Below are positions 12,397 through 24,540 of a stretch of DNA of 64,000 bases, piece after piece. The stretch is taken from the NCBI GenBank assembly GCA_933207985.1, contig OW240915.1, forward strand, positions 107,679,716 to 107,743,715. Direction: 5' to 3'. A program made the translations under genes and the position numbers. How positions within the stretch are numbered: position 1 is the stretch's first letter; each line of letters begins with the position of its first letter. Below the pieces are notes generated by a model that worked only from the letters and a program-made list of their open reading frames with translations, did no database searches and was not told the origin of the DNA. Source of the stretch: Pelobates cultripes. Taxonomy: Eukaryota > Chordata > Amphibia > Anura > Pelobatidae.

Positions 12397-13202
12397 CTTG
12401 TTACTGCGATGTTAAGTGATGGAAAGGCTAAGAGCTGAGCTGTTACAATTTACTTTGGTATATATGTGAAGTGAAAGGTTTAGACTATTATGTATTTTCA
12501 TTATCATTTAATCCTGTTAAATCCAGCAGGTCTAACCACAGCTTTTTTATGTGTTATGTATTTACCTTTCAATACCACACTTATCTGCAGAAAGGTTAAT
12601 ATCCATTAACTGCCATACCATCGTTGTTTTCTGATTAAAAAACAGAGCAACATTAAGTAATTGTATTTTATAAAATGTTATTCAGAGATGGAAAAGAACT
12701 GAATGGTAGACTCAAGGTCACATGTAACATTTGGGGTTATTCTCCTTTTGTTTTATTTTAATGCTTGATTAATGTAAAAAATAAAATAAAACAATCAAAC
12801 AGCTTGGTTGCTAACAAGAACTACAGATAGCATAATGTATACTTGCCAACTGTCCCATTGTTGCTGGGGCAGTCCTATGGTTTGGGCTCTTGTTCCTGCA
12901 AAAATGGGTACCAGGATCCGTCCCACATTCATGCCGGTGCCCTTGTCCACTGACTGTTTCTCTGTGCCGCTGCTGTGATAGCAGAAAGTTAAAAACTTAA
13001 TTTACTGAAAGCAGAGAGAAACACAGGTGAGAGAGTCCTTTTACTGTCACAAGAGGGAGAGCAATGACACACAGATCCATGGTGGATCACCAGGACACGG
13101 GCACCTGACATGAGGCTGGGCAAGTACCATGTCATGTTCCACAATCTTATTTTATTAATATAGTGTGGCAAGCTGGTAATGTGGCAGAGTCCTAGGAGCA
13201 AC
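12394..13202. other. Intronic DNA, nothing seen
   Basis: AT-rich to about 12830, then moderately GC-rich without a recognised repeat boundary. No coding signal. Confidence 0.45.
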
Positions 13203-14098
13203 AAAAATGGGTCGCAAGAGAATACTGAGAACGGGCAGCAGCTGAAATATCCTGCCCTTCGGTTGGTCCCCGCTCAGTTCTCAAGCTGATTTTTGCTCAT
13301 CTTGTGCCATTACAGAGAGAACATATCTGAAGCATATCAGACTGGTCCCACCCATACGGGCAGTCCAGATCCGAAATGCCAGCAAGTTCTCTCTGCACGA
13401 GAGATACAGCAACCCCAGACGATCGTTTCAGCCTTGTTAGGCATCATCAGTGAGGCATAGCTGATATCTCCCTAGGCACCGTGAGCAAGGGGTCCACGTC
13501 TGGATTATCCCTTTAAACTTGTAGAGAGTCAAAAATGGGTCGCAAGAGAATACTGAGAACGGGCAGCAGCTGAAATAGCCTGCCCTTCGGTCGGTCCCCG
13601 CTCAGTTCTCAAGCTGATTTTTGCTCATCTTGTGCCATTACAGAGAGAACATATCTGAAGCATATCAGACTGGTCCCACCCATACAGGCAGTCCAGATCC
13701 GAAATGCCAGCAAGTTCTCTCTGCACGAGAGATACAGCAACCCCAGACGATCGTTTCAGCCTTGTTAGGCATCATCAGTGAGGCATAGCTGATATCTCCC
13801 TAGGCACCGTGAGCAAGGGGTCCACGTCTGGATTATCCCTTTAAACTTGTAGAGAGTCAAAAATGGGTCGCAAGAGAATACTGAGGACGGGCAGCAGCTG
13901 AAATAGCCTGCCCTTCGGTCGGTCCCCGCTCAGTTCTCAAGCTGATTTTTGCTCATCTTGTGCCATTACAGAGAGAACATATCTGAAGCATATCAGACTG
14001 GTCCCACCCATACAGGCAGTCCAGATCCGAAATGCCAGCAAGTTCTCTCTGCACGAGAGATACAGCAACCCCAGACGATCGTTTCAGCCTTATTAGGC
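13203..14098. repeat. 328-bp tandem repeat, about 2.7 copies
   Basis: The unit start AAAAATGGGTCGCAAGAG occurs at 13203, 13531 and 13859, an exact 328-bp spacing. The copies are nearly identical, with a handful of substitutions such as CAGCTGAAATATCC against CAGCTGAAATAGCC. The third copy stops near 14098, just after GTTTCAGCCTTATTAGGC, losing the last 90 bp or so of the unit. This is a short satellite-like array. No open frame spans the unit. Confidence 0.95.
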
Positions 14099-14344
14099 TG
14101 AAAAATCAAAAAATTTTCTCTGAAAAAAAAGTGTACATTTAAAAATGATAATTAGGGCACAGAAGAAGCAACAGATGGAAAAGAAAAGCTGACAGATCTA
14201 ATAAATTGCTCCAAATAATCGCTAAAAATTAGATGTAAAAAAGTATCTGGACTGTGTGATAAATCTTCCCCAAAGTATGCCTGTAAATTTTTTAACTTTG
14301 CAGAATGTTATAGTAGTCTAACATCTTGAATGGATAGAGGCACT

Positions 14345-14770
14345 CTTCCCTCAAGGAGTTACGCCATTCTCGAAAGTGTAACCCCTAAGTTGCCTCCAGC
14401 GAGGATGTTCACATTACTCATGTGGCATCCAGCTTAAGAATTTTCATTTACAGGAAGCACGGAGGGCCAGCGGGCAAGGGCGTTGCTGATTGGTTGACAG
14501 CGGTCAGCTGGCGCTGTCAGCCAATCAGTGACTCCCCATTCACAAAACTGGCTTGCAAAGAAACGTACCTTTTGCAAATCAGTTTTGTGGATGTGGTATC
14601 ACTGATTGGCTGAGAACATCAGCTGACTTCTCTCCAACAATCAGTGGCATCCCTGCCCGGCAGCACTCTGTGCTTTCTATAGTGAAAATTCAGAAGCCGG
14701 ATGCCGCCAGGGGAGGAGTGGAGACGAACACTGGAGACAACTTTGGAGTTAAACCTTTCGAGAATACTCT
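14345..14770. mobile_element. Fold-back MITE, older copy of the 50907-51312 family
   Basis: Shares ordered blocks with 50907-51312: TTGCCTCCAGCG, TTCATTTACAGGAAGCACGG, TGATTGGTTGACAGCGGTCA, GTGACTCCCCATTCACAAAA, CTGATTGGCTGAGA, GCAGCACTCTGTGCTTTC and GGAGTTAAACCTTTCGAGA. The two halves are imperfectly complementary around 14550. No intact terminal target duplication was found. Confidence 0.7.
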
Positions 14771-15747
14771 GGCTTTTCTATTTCATTTTATACACGATAA
14801 AGCTACAGATAATAAATAATGGAATGTCAGATCCCAATAAATTATATACATTTGCTACTCTTTTTTGTTACTTGTTACATCATCTATGAAATTAGTTGCT
14901 TGCTTGAAGAAGTGTTTGAAAACTTACTTTGGAAAAATCTAACTTGCTTGTGGGGATTTCATTATTCAGTTATGCAGTAACGCTCGTCATTACCTTGTGC
15001 TCTAGACTAGTAATATATATCCCTATTGTGGGGTCTCTGAAGAATGCCACTTCCGTGATGTAGTCTAAAACAATTTTCATACTGTATTTTTAATATCAGT
15101 TTATCTATGACAGATGAAAAGTTGAGCAGTAAATACTCATCTAGAGATTTAAGGTTGTTCTATTTTATTCTACACTTATATGTAACCTGCAGAGTTATTC
15201 ACTAAACCATGAACTGTTGGGAATTTACCAGAGAACTGTGATTTTAAGTCTTAAATAGCTGAGCTAGAAATATAGCTGACTTGTAAAAATCTTCCAATTC
15301 AACTATTATGTCCTAGAGAATTTACAAATCTCTGGTGAATTTCTGGCAATTCACAGTCTAGTAAATAACCTTGCCAATGACTGTTTCTGTATTTTTTTAA
15401 AAACATATGGAAAGAATAGATTTACAAAAAAAAAAGACTATAACCCTAAAACACCTAGTCCAAGTTATACCGTTCATACATTAGCGATATATAACGAAAT
15501 ATATAAAGAAAGGAAGTATTTTTTTTAGAATTAAACCCATATGACCTAAGCATGTTATTGTTTTAGTTGGGTTCATTTATTATTGGTTTAAACTATTACC
15601 TTCCCTATTGCTCACTAGTTAGAGTAGAAAAGTGGAAATCTTTCCACTGCCGAATGGATGAGGAAAATAGAGTAACATGTGATCTTCAGGGAACGTTTAA
15701 TTAATTAATTAGTGTGTTTTTATTTCGCACAAAAAAAACCTGAATTT
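14771..15747. other. AT-rich intronic DNA with a fold-back relic
   Basis: Positions 15190-15375 have opposed ends (GAGTTATTCACTAAACC and CAGTCTAGTAAATAACC) related to the 8765-8935 family. Otherwise nothing is seen. Confidence 0.4.
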
Positions 15748-15756
15748 TATGTGAGC

Positions 15757-15796
<40 letters not shown>

Positions 15797-18183
15797 GCCA
15801 TTTATATAGCGCCAACAGATTCTGTAGCACTTTACAATATTATGAGAGGGGAGATTTAACTATAAATTGGACAATTACTAGAAAACTTACCGGAACGATA
15901 GGTTGAAGAAGACCCTGCTCAAACGAGCTTACAGTCTATAGGAGGTGAGGTATAAAACACATTAGGACAGGAAATAGCAATCAAATAAGGTGGGAGTGAA
16001 GCAGAGCTGGGGTTGAGAGTAAAGCGCTGCTCTTTAGGAGAGAGCAAGAGACAGGTATGTGATGTAGAGGTTACTCTAAGAGGCCGTAAGCTTTCCTAAA
16101 GAGATGGGTTTTAAGGCATTTCTTAAACTATTGAAGACTAGGGGAGAGTCTGATGGCGGTAGGCAGGCTATTCCATAGGAAGGAAACTGCCCACAAGAAG
16201 TCCTGCAAGCATGAGTTGGCCGTACAGGTGCAAGCAGCGGACAGGAGAAGGTCACAGACAGAGAGGAGAGACCGAGAAGAGGCATACCTATAGATCTGTG
16301 AAGAGATATAAGAGGGGGCTAGAATTGTTCAATGCTTTATAGGTATGGGTTAGCACTTTGAGTTGACTCCTATAGGATACAGGAAGCCAATGTAAGGACT
16401 GACAGAGGGGTGAGGTGTGAGAGGACCGACTAGAGAGGAAAATCAGTCTGGCGGCACCATTCATTACATACTGTAGCGGGGCAATACGGCTTTTGGGAAG
16501 ACCAATTAGGAGAGGGTTACAATAATCCTTGGTAGCATCTTATCGTAAGAAAGGGGTGGATGCAGGCTATGTTTTTAAGAAGGAATCTACAGGATTTAGC
16601 AACATACTAGATATGAGGCTCAAAGGTGAGGACAGAATCAAGTATGATGCCAAGACAGTGCACTTGCAAGGATGGACCTATGTGGATACCACTAACTTGA
16701 AGGGAGAGCAAAAGAGCTCAGTTTTAGAAAGAATGAGTTTCAGAAAGCGTTAGGACATCCAGTCAGAGATGAAAAAAAGGCAAGCAGTGACACGTTGCAG
16801 GACAGGGGAGAGGTCTGGGGAGTAGAGATATATCTGGGTGTCAGTATAAAAAAAAAATAGAAGGGGACCAAGGACAGAGCCTTGGGGGACTCCAGCCGGG
16901 ACAGGACGAGGGGAGGAGGTATCATTAGAATTGGAGACATAAGAAGAAAAACCACGAGAGGACAGAGTCACAGAGACCAAGTGATTGAAGAGTTTGAAGA
17001 AGAAGAGCATGATCAACGGTGTCAAAGGCAGCAAAGAGGTCAAGAAGAATTAGTATGGAGTAGTGGCTTTTGGATTTAGCTGTGATTAGGTCATTAGTAA
17101 CTTTGATAAGAGCAGTCGCAGTAGAGTGGTAGAGTGGAAAGGGCGGAAGCCAGATTGAAGAGGGTCAAGGAGAGAGTTGGAATTGAGGAAGTGAGACATA
17201 CGGATAAAGACAAGTCTTTCCACAAGCTTTGAGGAAAAAGGGAGCAGGGATATGGGATGATAGTTAGTGGGGGAGGACGGTTCAAGAGATGCTTTTTTCA
17301 GGATAGGTACTACAGTGGCATGTTTAAGGTCAGCTGGGACAACGCCAGAAGAGAGAGAGCAGATGAAGATGTGTGTTAAGGAAGGCACAAGACAGGGGAG
17401 AGAGATCTGATAAAATGAGATGGGACAGGATCGAGCAGGCAAGTGGTGGGGCAAGAGGAAAGGAGAAGCATAACCACCTCTTGTTAAGTAGCCAGGGAGA
17501 AAGTCTGAAGTATAGGAAAGGCATGATCTATGTGTGGTTGAGAAAGAGAACGGCAAGGTGGAGAGAATTCTCTTCTTAGCTGTTCAATCATGTCGGTATA
17601 GTAGCATGCAAAGCTATCAGCTGTAAGGTTAGTTTGGGGGGTGGCCACAGCAGGGCAAAGAAGTTAAAAGTGTCAAAGAGACGCCTGGGATTGTGGGAGC
17701 ATGAACTAATGAGAGAGAAAAAGTATGACTGTTTGGCAAGGGTAAGGACTGCGCTGTATGAAAAAAATATGAATCTATTATGGAGATAGTCTGCCTGGGT
17801 ACAAGACATCCTCCAGGAGCGTTCAGCACAACAGTGCATGTTTGGAGCGGGGCTGCAACGTTCAAGGCAGAGGTAAGGGGAGTGTTATATGTGGAGATGG
17901 CTAGTTAGGGACAGGAGAAGGGATGGATAGCATTTGTAAATCAATATCAGCTGACAGCTCCTGGAGGTCAATAGAATTAAGGTACCTTCTGAGTTGAGGG
18001 GGGTTAGGTTGAAGTTGTTGGATAAGGGGATACTTGAGAGCAAACAATAAGAGGTGTTGATCAGAGAGATGAAATGGAGTGTTGCAGATATTAGATACTG
18101 AACATGCATAGGGGGTCAAGGGTATTGCCAGCTACATGGGTGGGAGAATTAGCCCACTGTGATAGCCTGAGGGAGGAAGTAAT
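15748..18183 (-). mobile_element. LINE (L2/CR1-like), 3' part with reverse transcriptase relic
   Basis: Minus-strand non-LTR retrotransposon. From right to left come the end of the endonuclease/linker (SPTHVAGNTLD near 18120-18150), the RT N-terminal block ([17 protein letters not shown] and [20 protein letters not shown], 17220-17340), [11 protein letters not shown] near 17140, and the RT motif PAGVPQGSVLGPLLF near 16860-16905. The C-terminal 'LKTHLFRKAYGL'-like region is at 16080-16130. The 3' end, read on the minus strand, is GGCGCTATATAAATGGC followed by an (AAT)n tail at 15748-15796, the usual tail of L2-type elements. Frameshifts are present and the YADD box is lost near 16840. The 5' part is at 25963-26880. 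Confidence 0.85.
16740..17556 (-). pseudogene. LINE reverse transcriptase, broken
   Basis: Two overlapping minus-strand open frames, 17086-17556 (156 aa) and 16750-17043 (97 aa), carry consecutive RT blocks in different frames, so at least one frameshift separates them. The first ends at [20 protein letters not shown], where the polymerase should continue. The second holds the fingers/palm motif AGVPQGSVLGPLLF and then changes directly to a divergent sequence where the catalytic Y/F-ADD should be. The protein would copy the element's RNA at a nicked chromosomal target. This copy cannot do so. Confidence 0.85.
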
Positions 18184-19470
18184 TAACCCCTTAGTGACCA
18201 GACCGTTTTTCAAGTTTCTTACCGTTAAGTACCAGGGCTCTTTTTACATTTCTGAGGTGTTTGTGTTTAGCTGTAATTTTCCTCTTACTCATTCACTGTA
18301 CCCACACATATTATATACCATTTTTCTTGCCATTAAATGGTTATTCTAAAGATACTATTATTTTCATCATATCATATAATTTACTAGAAAAGTTTTTATA
18401 AAATATGATGAAAATTTTTTAAAAAAACACACTTTTTCGAACTTTGACCCCCAAAATCTGTTACGCATCTACAACCGTCAAAATACACCCATGCTAAATA
18501 GTTTCTAAATGTTGTTCTGAGTTTAGAAATACCCAATGTTAACACGTTCTTAGCTTTTTTTGGAAAGTTATAGGGCTATAAGTACAAGTAGTACTTTGTA
18601 TGCACGTTACATTGTAACACTGATATCTGTCAGGAATCCCTGAATAACCCTTCACATGCATATATTTTTTTTTTAAAAAGGACAGCCTAAGGTATAAACT
18701 TGGGGTATTTTTACTCTTTTTGTGCTCTTTTTACCACCAATCTATGCCAAATTAAAAAAAAATAATAATTGGTGATTTTTTTGATACACATAGCAATTTA
18801 AGAATACATTTATGGAGAACTTTAGGGGTTACTGCCAAAGAACCCCCCAATATGTGTTCAGCAAAATCTCCTGAGTACAGTAATACCCCCCATGTATAGG
18901 TGTGTTTGGTTCTCTGGGGGCTAAAAGACCTTATTTGAAGGGTGCGCATTTCAGTTTTCCAACTTGGAATTTTCTCAGCTGGCCATCATGCACCCATGTC
19001 CTATATGGGACATTTCTGAAGCGGGCCAATGTAATTTACCCCATCAAACCATACATTTTTAAAAAGTAGACACCCTAGGGTATTTCAAATGGTGGTATTT
19101 TAACACTTTCCATGCACTAATTCTAGCACCAGTCTTTGTCAAATGTTTGGGTAGTCATTTTTTTGTGTTATTTTTCTCTCACATTGTACTTGAGGCATGG
19201 ATTCTCCATTCCTGTTATGGGTTACTGACAAAGAACACCCCAATATGTGTTCAGCAACACCTCCTGAGTACAGTGATACCACCGATGTATAGGTGTGTCA
19301 GGTTCTCTGGGGGCTAAAAGACCTTATTTGGAGTGTGCGCATTCCAGTTTTCCAATTTGGAGTTTTCACAGCTGGTCATCATGCACCCATGTCCTATTTG
19401 GGACATTTCTGAAGTCGGCCAATGTAATTTACCTCCATCAAACCATACATTTTTGAACAATAGACACTCT
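18184..19470. repeat. Direct-repeat blocks of the large element, left side
   Basis: Two blocks about 400 bp apart share CCCCAATATGTGTTCAGCA (18847 and 19239), CTCCTGAGTACAGT, TAGGTGTGT, GGTTCTCTGGGGGCTAAAAG, CATGCACCCATGTCCTAT and GGGACATTTCTGAAG. Diverged further copies lie at 21140-21180, 23285-23700 and 23800-24110, indicating old internal tandem amplification. No protein is encoded. Confidence 0.8.
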
Positions 19471-19649
19471 AGGGCAGGGATAGGCAATCATTTAGTAGTA
19501 CTATGCCAAATGGATATTTTAAAGTCACTTGGCGTGCCAGAACTATTTTTTTTTAAATTAAAGTGTTTATGTTACCATATTCTGCTTGTGTTATTTGTGG
19601 GTCCTCCAATTGCTTTGTAGTGTTGTATTTATACCTATGTGGGCAGTTA

Positions 19650-21044
19650 TATTGAACACACCATGTAAACATTCACAGTGCAGGTGGAAAAAGTATGTGA
19701 ACCCCTATACTACATATCCAAGAGCTAATTGGAGTGAGATGTCAGCCAGCTGGAGTCCAATCGGTGAGATGAGATTGGAGGTGTTGGTTACAGCTGCCCT
19801 ATAAAAAACACACGCCAGTTCTGGGTTTGCTTTTCACAAGAAGCATTGCCTGATGTGAATGATGCCTCGCACAAAAGAGCTCTCAGAAGACCTACGATTA
19901 AGAATTGTTGACTTGCATAAAGCTGGAAAGGGTTCTAAAAGTATCTCCAAAATCCTTGCTGTTCATCATCAGTCCACGGTAAGACAAATTGTCCATAAAT
20001 GGAGAAAGTTCAGCACTGCTGCTACTCTCCCTAGGAGTGGCCGTCCTGTAAAGATGACTGCAAGAGCACAGTGCAGACTGATCAATGAGGTGAAGAAGAA
20101 TCCTAGAGTGTCAGCTAAAGACTTACAAAAGTCACTGGCAATCTACAATACGTAAAACAATAAACAAGAATGGATTTCATGAGAGGATACCACAGAGGAA
20201 GCCACTGCTGTCCAAACAAAACATTGCTGCACGTTTACAGTTTGCACAAGAGCACCTGGATGTTCAACAGTAGTACTGGCAAAATATTCTGTGGACAGAT
20301 GAAACCAAAGTTGAGTTGTTTGGAAGAAACACACAACACTATGTGTGTCGAAAAAAAGGCACAGCACACCAACATCATGGTGGTGGGGGCATCATGGTTT
20401 GGGGCTGTTTTGCTGCATCAGGGCCTGGACGGATTGCTATCATCGAAGGAAAAACAAATTCCCAAGTTTATCAAGACATTTTGCAGGAGAACTTAAGGCC
20501 ATCTGTCTACCAGCTGAAGCTCAACAGAAGATGGGTGTTGCAACAGGACAATGACCCAAAGCATAGAAGTAAATCAACAACAGAATGGCTTAAACAGAAG
20601 AAAATACGCCTTCTGAAGTGGCCCAGTCAGAGTCCTGACCTCAACCCGATTGAGATGCTGTGGCATGACTTCAAGAAAGCGATTCACACCAGACATCCCA
20701 AGAATATTTCTGAACTGAAACAGTTCTGTAAAGAGGAATGGTCAAGAATTACTCCTGACCGTTGTGCACGTCTGAGCTGCAACTACAGGAAACGTTTGGT
20801 TGAAGTTATTGCTGCCAAAGGAGGTTCAACCAGTTATTAAATCCAAGGGTTCACATACTTGCACCTGCACTGTGAATGTTTACATGGTGTGTTCAATAAA
20901 AACATGGCAACATTTCATTCTTTGTGTGTTATTAGTTTAAGCAGACTGTGATTGTCAATTGTTGTGATCACATTTTATGACCAATTTGTGCAGAAATCCA
21001 TATCATTCCAAAGGGTTCACATACTTTTTCTTGCAACTCAACCT
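19650..21044 (+). mobile_element. Tc1-like transposon, truncated
   Basis: The left side begins TATTGAACACACCATG and includes the inner repeat CAGTGCAGGTGGAAAAAGTA. The right side has the inverted copy at 20848-20898 and then continues with a further outer repeat CAAAGGGTTCACATACTTTT at 21010-21030, ending near GCAACTCA. Tc1 elements of this IR/DR type have inner and outer direct repeats at both ends. Here the left outer part is missing and the right end lacks its last few bases. The promoter-like TATAAAAAACAC is at 19800, shortly before the ORF. Confidence 0.9.
19859..20840 (+). pseudogene. Tc1 transposase, inactivated
   Basis: The protein would cut and paste the element through a DDE nuclease. 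The N-terminus (19859-20140) has the paired-type helix-turn-helix ([20 protein letters not shown], then [12 protein letters not shown]) and the GRP linker (RSGRPVKMT). Near 20140 a small deletion shifts the frame; the remainder reads in the 20142 frame (STIRKT...). An in-frame TAG stands at 20271-20273. The catalytic triad is otherwise intact: D in WTDETK, D in QQDNDPKH and E in DLNPIEMLW. There are 34 residues between the last two, the DD34E spacing of Tc1. It ends KGGSTSY at 20840. Two disabling changes in an otherwise well-preserved copy point to moderately recent decay. Confidence 0.95.
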
Positions 21045-21189
21045 GCATCTCTCTACTCACTGATCCGTGGGTTAGCAGCTGCACAGCACAGAGAATCCAG
21101 ACAGCAGCTGCCAGCCTGCAGAGACAGCCTACAGCGAAGTCTCCAGAGTATAACAATACCCCCCATGTACAGGTTTTATGGGGATAGGG

Positions 21190-22118
21190 TAAAGGCTGCA
21201 GGGAGACATGGGGACACTGAGACACTAGGTGACACTGTGAGACATGGGGACACAGAGAGACCTCTGGGGACACCAAGACACATGGAGACACGGGGAGACA
21301 GACACACATGGGGACACTGAGACATGGGAGCATTGATACACTAGGGGATGCTGAGACACCAGGGGACGCTGGGAGACCGGGGGACACAGACACACACGAA
21401 GACACTAGGGGACACTGTGAGACATGAGGACACATGGAGACCTCTGGGGACGCTGACACACTTGGGGACACTTGGAGATTTGGGATCACAGACACACATG
21501 GGGACACTGAGACATGGGGAAACAGACAGACATGGGGACACTGAGACACATGGGGACACTGGGAGACATGGGGACACTGAGATACTAGGGGCACAATGTC
21601 CCCAAGTGTCTCAATGTCCCCTTGTCCCCCAGCCAGTGTCCCTGGTGTCTCAGTATCCCCATGTTTCCCAGTGTCTCAGCTTCCCTAGTGTCTCAGTGTT
21701 CCCATGACTCCCAGTGTCCATAGTGTCTGTGTGCCCATGTCTCCCAGTGTCCCCATGTATCCCAGTGTCCACATGTCTCCCAGTGTCTGTGTCCCCATGT
21801 CTCAGTGTCTCCATGTCTCAGTGTCCCCATGTCTCTCAGTGTCCCCTAGTGACATGGGAACACAGACACAAGGGGGCACAGACACTAGGGGACACAGAGA
21901 CATGGGGACACTGGGAGACATGGGGCACTGTGACACTGATACATAGTGACACTGTGATACATAGTCTCAATGTCCCCCAGTGTCCCCAAGTGTCTCACAG
22001 TGCCCCCTAGTGACATGGGGACACTTGGAGGCATGGAGACACAGACACTAGGGGACACTGGACGACATGGGGACACTGGGTGACATGGGGACACTGGAAG
22101 ACAGAGAGACACTGGGAG
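21190..22118. repeat. Fold-back minisatellite of GGGGACACTGAGACAT type
   Basis: Degenerate 14-18 bp units (GGGGACAC plus TGAGACAT or TGGGAGACAT) run on the + strand from about 21190 to 21594. The complement (TGTCCCCAGTGTCTCA type) follows from 21597 to 21850, then + again to about 21960, complement to about 22012, and + to 22118. Consecutive blocks are therefore inverted relative to each other and can pair into long hairpins. Open frames here on both strands are artefacts of the period. Confidence 0.9.
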
Positions 22119-23288
22119 CAATCCATCTATACAGCAGAATCAAACTGTAAGTAGTTTTTTGGTGATTTTACAGAATTTTCCCTTATGTCACTTCTTGTGA
22201 TTTACATCATGTGATGTCACACATATATAATTAGTTATGCAAATTAGTAAGGCCTGTATTTTTTTCCAAGAAAGGTGGCCACCCTAACTACTTGTCACAT
22301 ACTCTTGCTTAAGTATGGAAACTTAAGAGGGATATATGGAAACAAAACTTGTGTGGACTAGCTGAAATTAAATTAAATTAGTTAAGGTAATGCTGACTTT
22401 GGTCTCTCCAACACTGTGGCATGTTCCCTTTTTTCTACACTCACTACATCCACCTTTTCTCTCTCTCAGGCTGTATACCAGGAGCTTCTGCCTGCTAGTA
22501 AGAAGGTAAGTAGACAAGTGGACATGTGAGTGCTAGGGGACAGTCCTTAGAAAGCGTGGAGTGAGCACATCATTAGACACATTTATGCCAAGCTCAGGAT
22601 GCTGTTGGCCAGCATGCATGATTGGCAGGCAGCCTGACATGCATTCATGTCAGGCTAGCCTTTCAATTCTTTGGGCAGACGCGCCTCCTTTTGGGCATGT
22701 TTGTCCCTTTCAGAAGTTCTGGTTACATGATCCGCGTCAGTGGCCCACCTTTTTACACCACCTATTGACTTCATGCTTCACTGGACACTGCTTTTAAGGG
22801 GTATGGATTTAGGATACATAACGCTTGAGAGGTATGACTGTTTTAGTGTTTTTGGTTGATAAGATTCTGTAGTCCCCTCATTATTGTCAGCTTCAGGCCC
22901 ACTGGGCTCTTAATCTGGCTCTCTAAGTGGGAGGCTTATTCTGCAGTTCTGTGTTTTTCTAGCAGTGTCAGTGAATTCCCTGGGGACCAGTAGGGATGGG
23001 GCTGGCCAGGTACAGGTCAAGGGCAGGAGCTGTGATAGCAGCTGTGGGTTGCTCTACTCCACTGCAGGTTTTTGTTCACCAGTGCTGGGATATAGTGATC
23101 TCAGATCACTTTCTCTAAATGCTACAATGTGTAAATTGAGGATCGGCCTTCACCACCTACAATCACCACTCTGTTTGCGCTAAGGACTCCTGATGGGCCG
23201 TGCCTGTTTGGCTCTGATAGCCTTGAGTGTCGTACAAAGGCACCCTGAGTGCCACATATGGCACACTTGCTGTAGGTTGCTGACCCCA
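22119..23288. other. Remainder of the composite hAT-like unit
   Basis: No coding signal. It is moderately GC-rich from 22440 and ends in the CACATATGGCACACTTG / GTTGCTGACCCC terminus described for the hAT-like unit. Nothing else is recognised. Confidence 0.4.
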
Positions 23289-24158
23289 TAAATGGTGGTA
23301 TTTTAACATTTTCCATGAACTAATTCTACCACCAGTCTTTGTCAACCTTTTAGGTAGTCATTTTTTTATTTTTCTCTCACATTGTACTTTAGGCATTGGT
23401 TCTCAGTTCCTGTTATGGGTTACTGACAAAGAACACCCCAATATGTGTTCAGCAACATCTCCTGAGTACAACTGTACCCCCAATGTAGAGGTTTTATGGG
23501 TTTTTGCAAACTTACAGGGGTCAAATGTAGGGCTTTCCTCTTTTTTATATTTGCACACTGAAATTTGCCAGAGTGGTTTGCTCGGCCTATCCTGTCTTTG
23601 AGACCGTATAGCAGCCCAGGAATGAAAATTAAACCCACCATGGTATACCATTTGTAAAAGTAGACAACACACAGTATTCAAAATGGGGTGTGTCCAGTCT
23701 TTTGTGGTAGCCACTTAGTCGCAAACGCTGGCCAAAGTTAGCGTTTTTATTTGTTTTTGCATTTTTTTATACAAAAACTGCAATTGTACTGGTGATGTCA
23801 TTGTCGTGATACGTTTTACTGTTGTAAACACTCATATTTGTGTTCAGCGAGGTCTCCAGAGTATAACAATACCCCTCATGTACAAGTTTTATGGTGTTTT
23901 GGAAAAATACAGGGTCACTATAGGGCTTGCTCAATTCAGTTTGCCAGATTAGTTTGCTGGGTCTGTGTTGCCTTTTGAGACCATATGGTAGCCCAGGAAT
24001 GTGAAATAATCCCATCATGGCATACCATTTTCAAATGTAGATAACCCAGGGTATTCTAAATGGGGTATTTCCATTATTTTGTAGTAGCCACTTGGGTACA
24101 AACTCTGGCCAAAGTTGGTATTTTTATTTGATTTTTAGAACAGTTTATTTTGTATTTT

Positions 24159-24159
<1 letters not shown>

Positions 24160-24200
<41 letters not shown>

Positions 24201-24234
24201 AGAGGGGGTTATATAAAATATGCGTGTGTGTGTG

Positions 24235-24301
<67 letters not shown>

Positions 24302-24490
24302 CACATACATATATATACAAAAACACATAATACGTATGTATGTGTGTATAGATATATATAGATATATATATGCACACACACATGTAATATGTGTGTATGA
24401 ATGTAAATATATATATATATACACACACACACATATACATATAATATGTGTGTGTATATAATACGTGTGTGTGTATATACACACACACTT
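24160..24490. repeat. TA and CA/TG microsatellite tract
   Basis: Alternating TA runs (24160-24195, 24240-24297 and others) are broken by TG/CA segments such as TGTGTGTGTGTATG. Long open frames on both strands in this tract are simple-repeat artefacts. Confidence 0.95.
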
Positions 24491-24540
24491 TTATTTCCTA
24501 TATATGTATAATATATTATAATTGAAACAGTTTATAATAT

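Larger units (their letters stand above)
19474..23288. mobile_element. hAT-like unit inserted in the large element, composite
   Basis: The left terminus CAGGGATAGGCAATC faces a right end whose complement reads GGTCAGCAACCTACAGCAAG, the usual diverged hAT pair CAGGGRTNRGCAACC. Continuity of the host repeat (GACACTCTAGG before, AAATGGTGGTATTTTAAC after) supports an insertion between 19474 and 23288. The right-end terminal bases are missing and no target duplication remains. The interior is not uniform. It includes the Tc1 copy, a block of host-type repeat at 21140-21180 and the minisatellite. Confidence 0.55.

Noticed and set aside
13203..14098. CRISPR-like regular repeats
   Set aside because: The 328-bp unit is tandem with no unique spacers, in an animal intron.
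20968..21594. Minus-strand 208-aa frame with VSQCPHVSQCPHV repeats
   Set aside because: Translation of the GGGGACACTGAGACAT minisatellite. The period and orientation switches explain it.
19474..23288. A protein-coding hAT transposase between the hAT-like ends
   Set aside because: No transposase-like reading was found. The interior is Tc1, minisatellite and non-coding repeat.
24135..24488. Overlapping frames of Tyr/Ile/His repeats on both strands
   Set aside because: TA/TG microsatellite.
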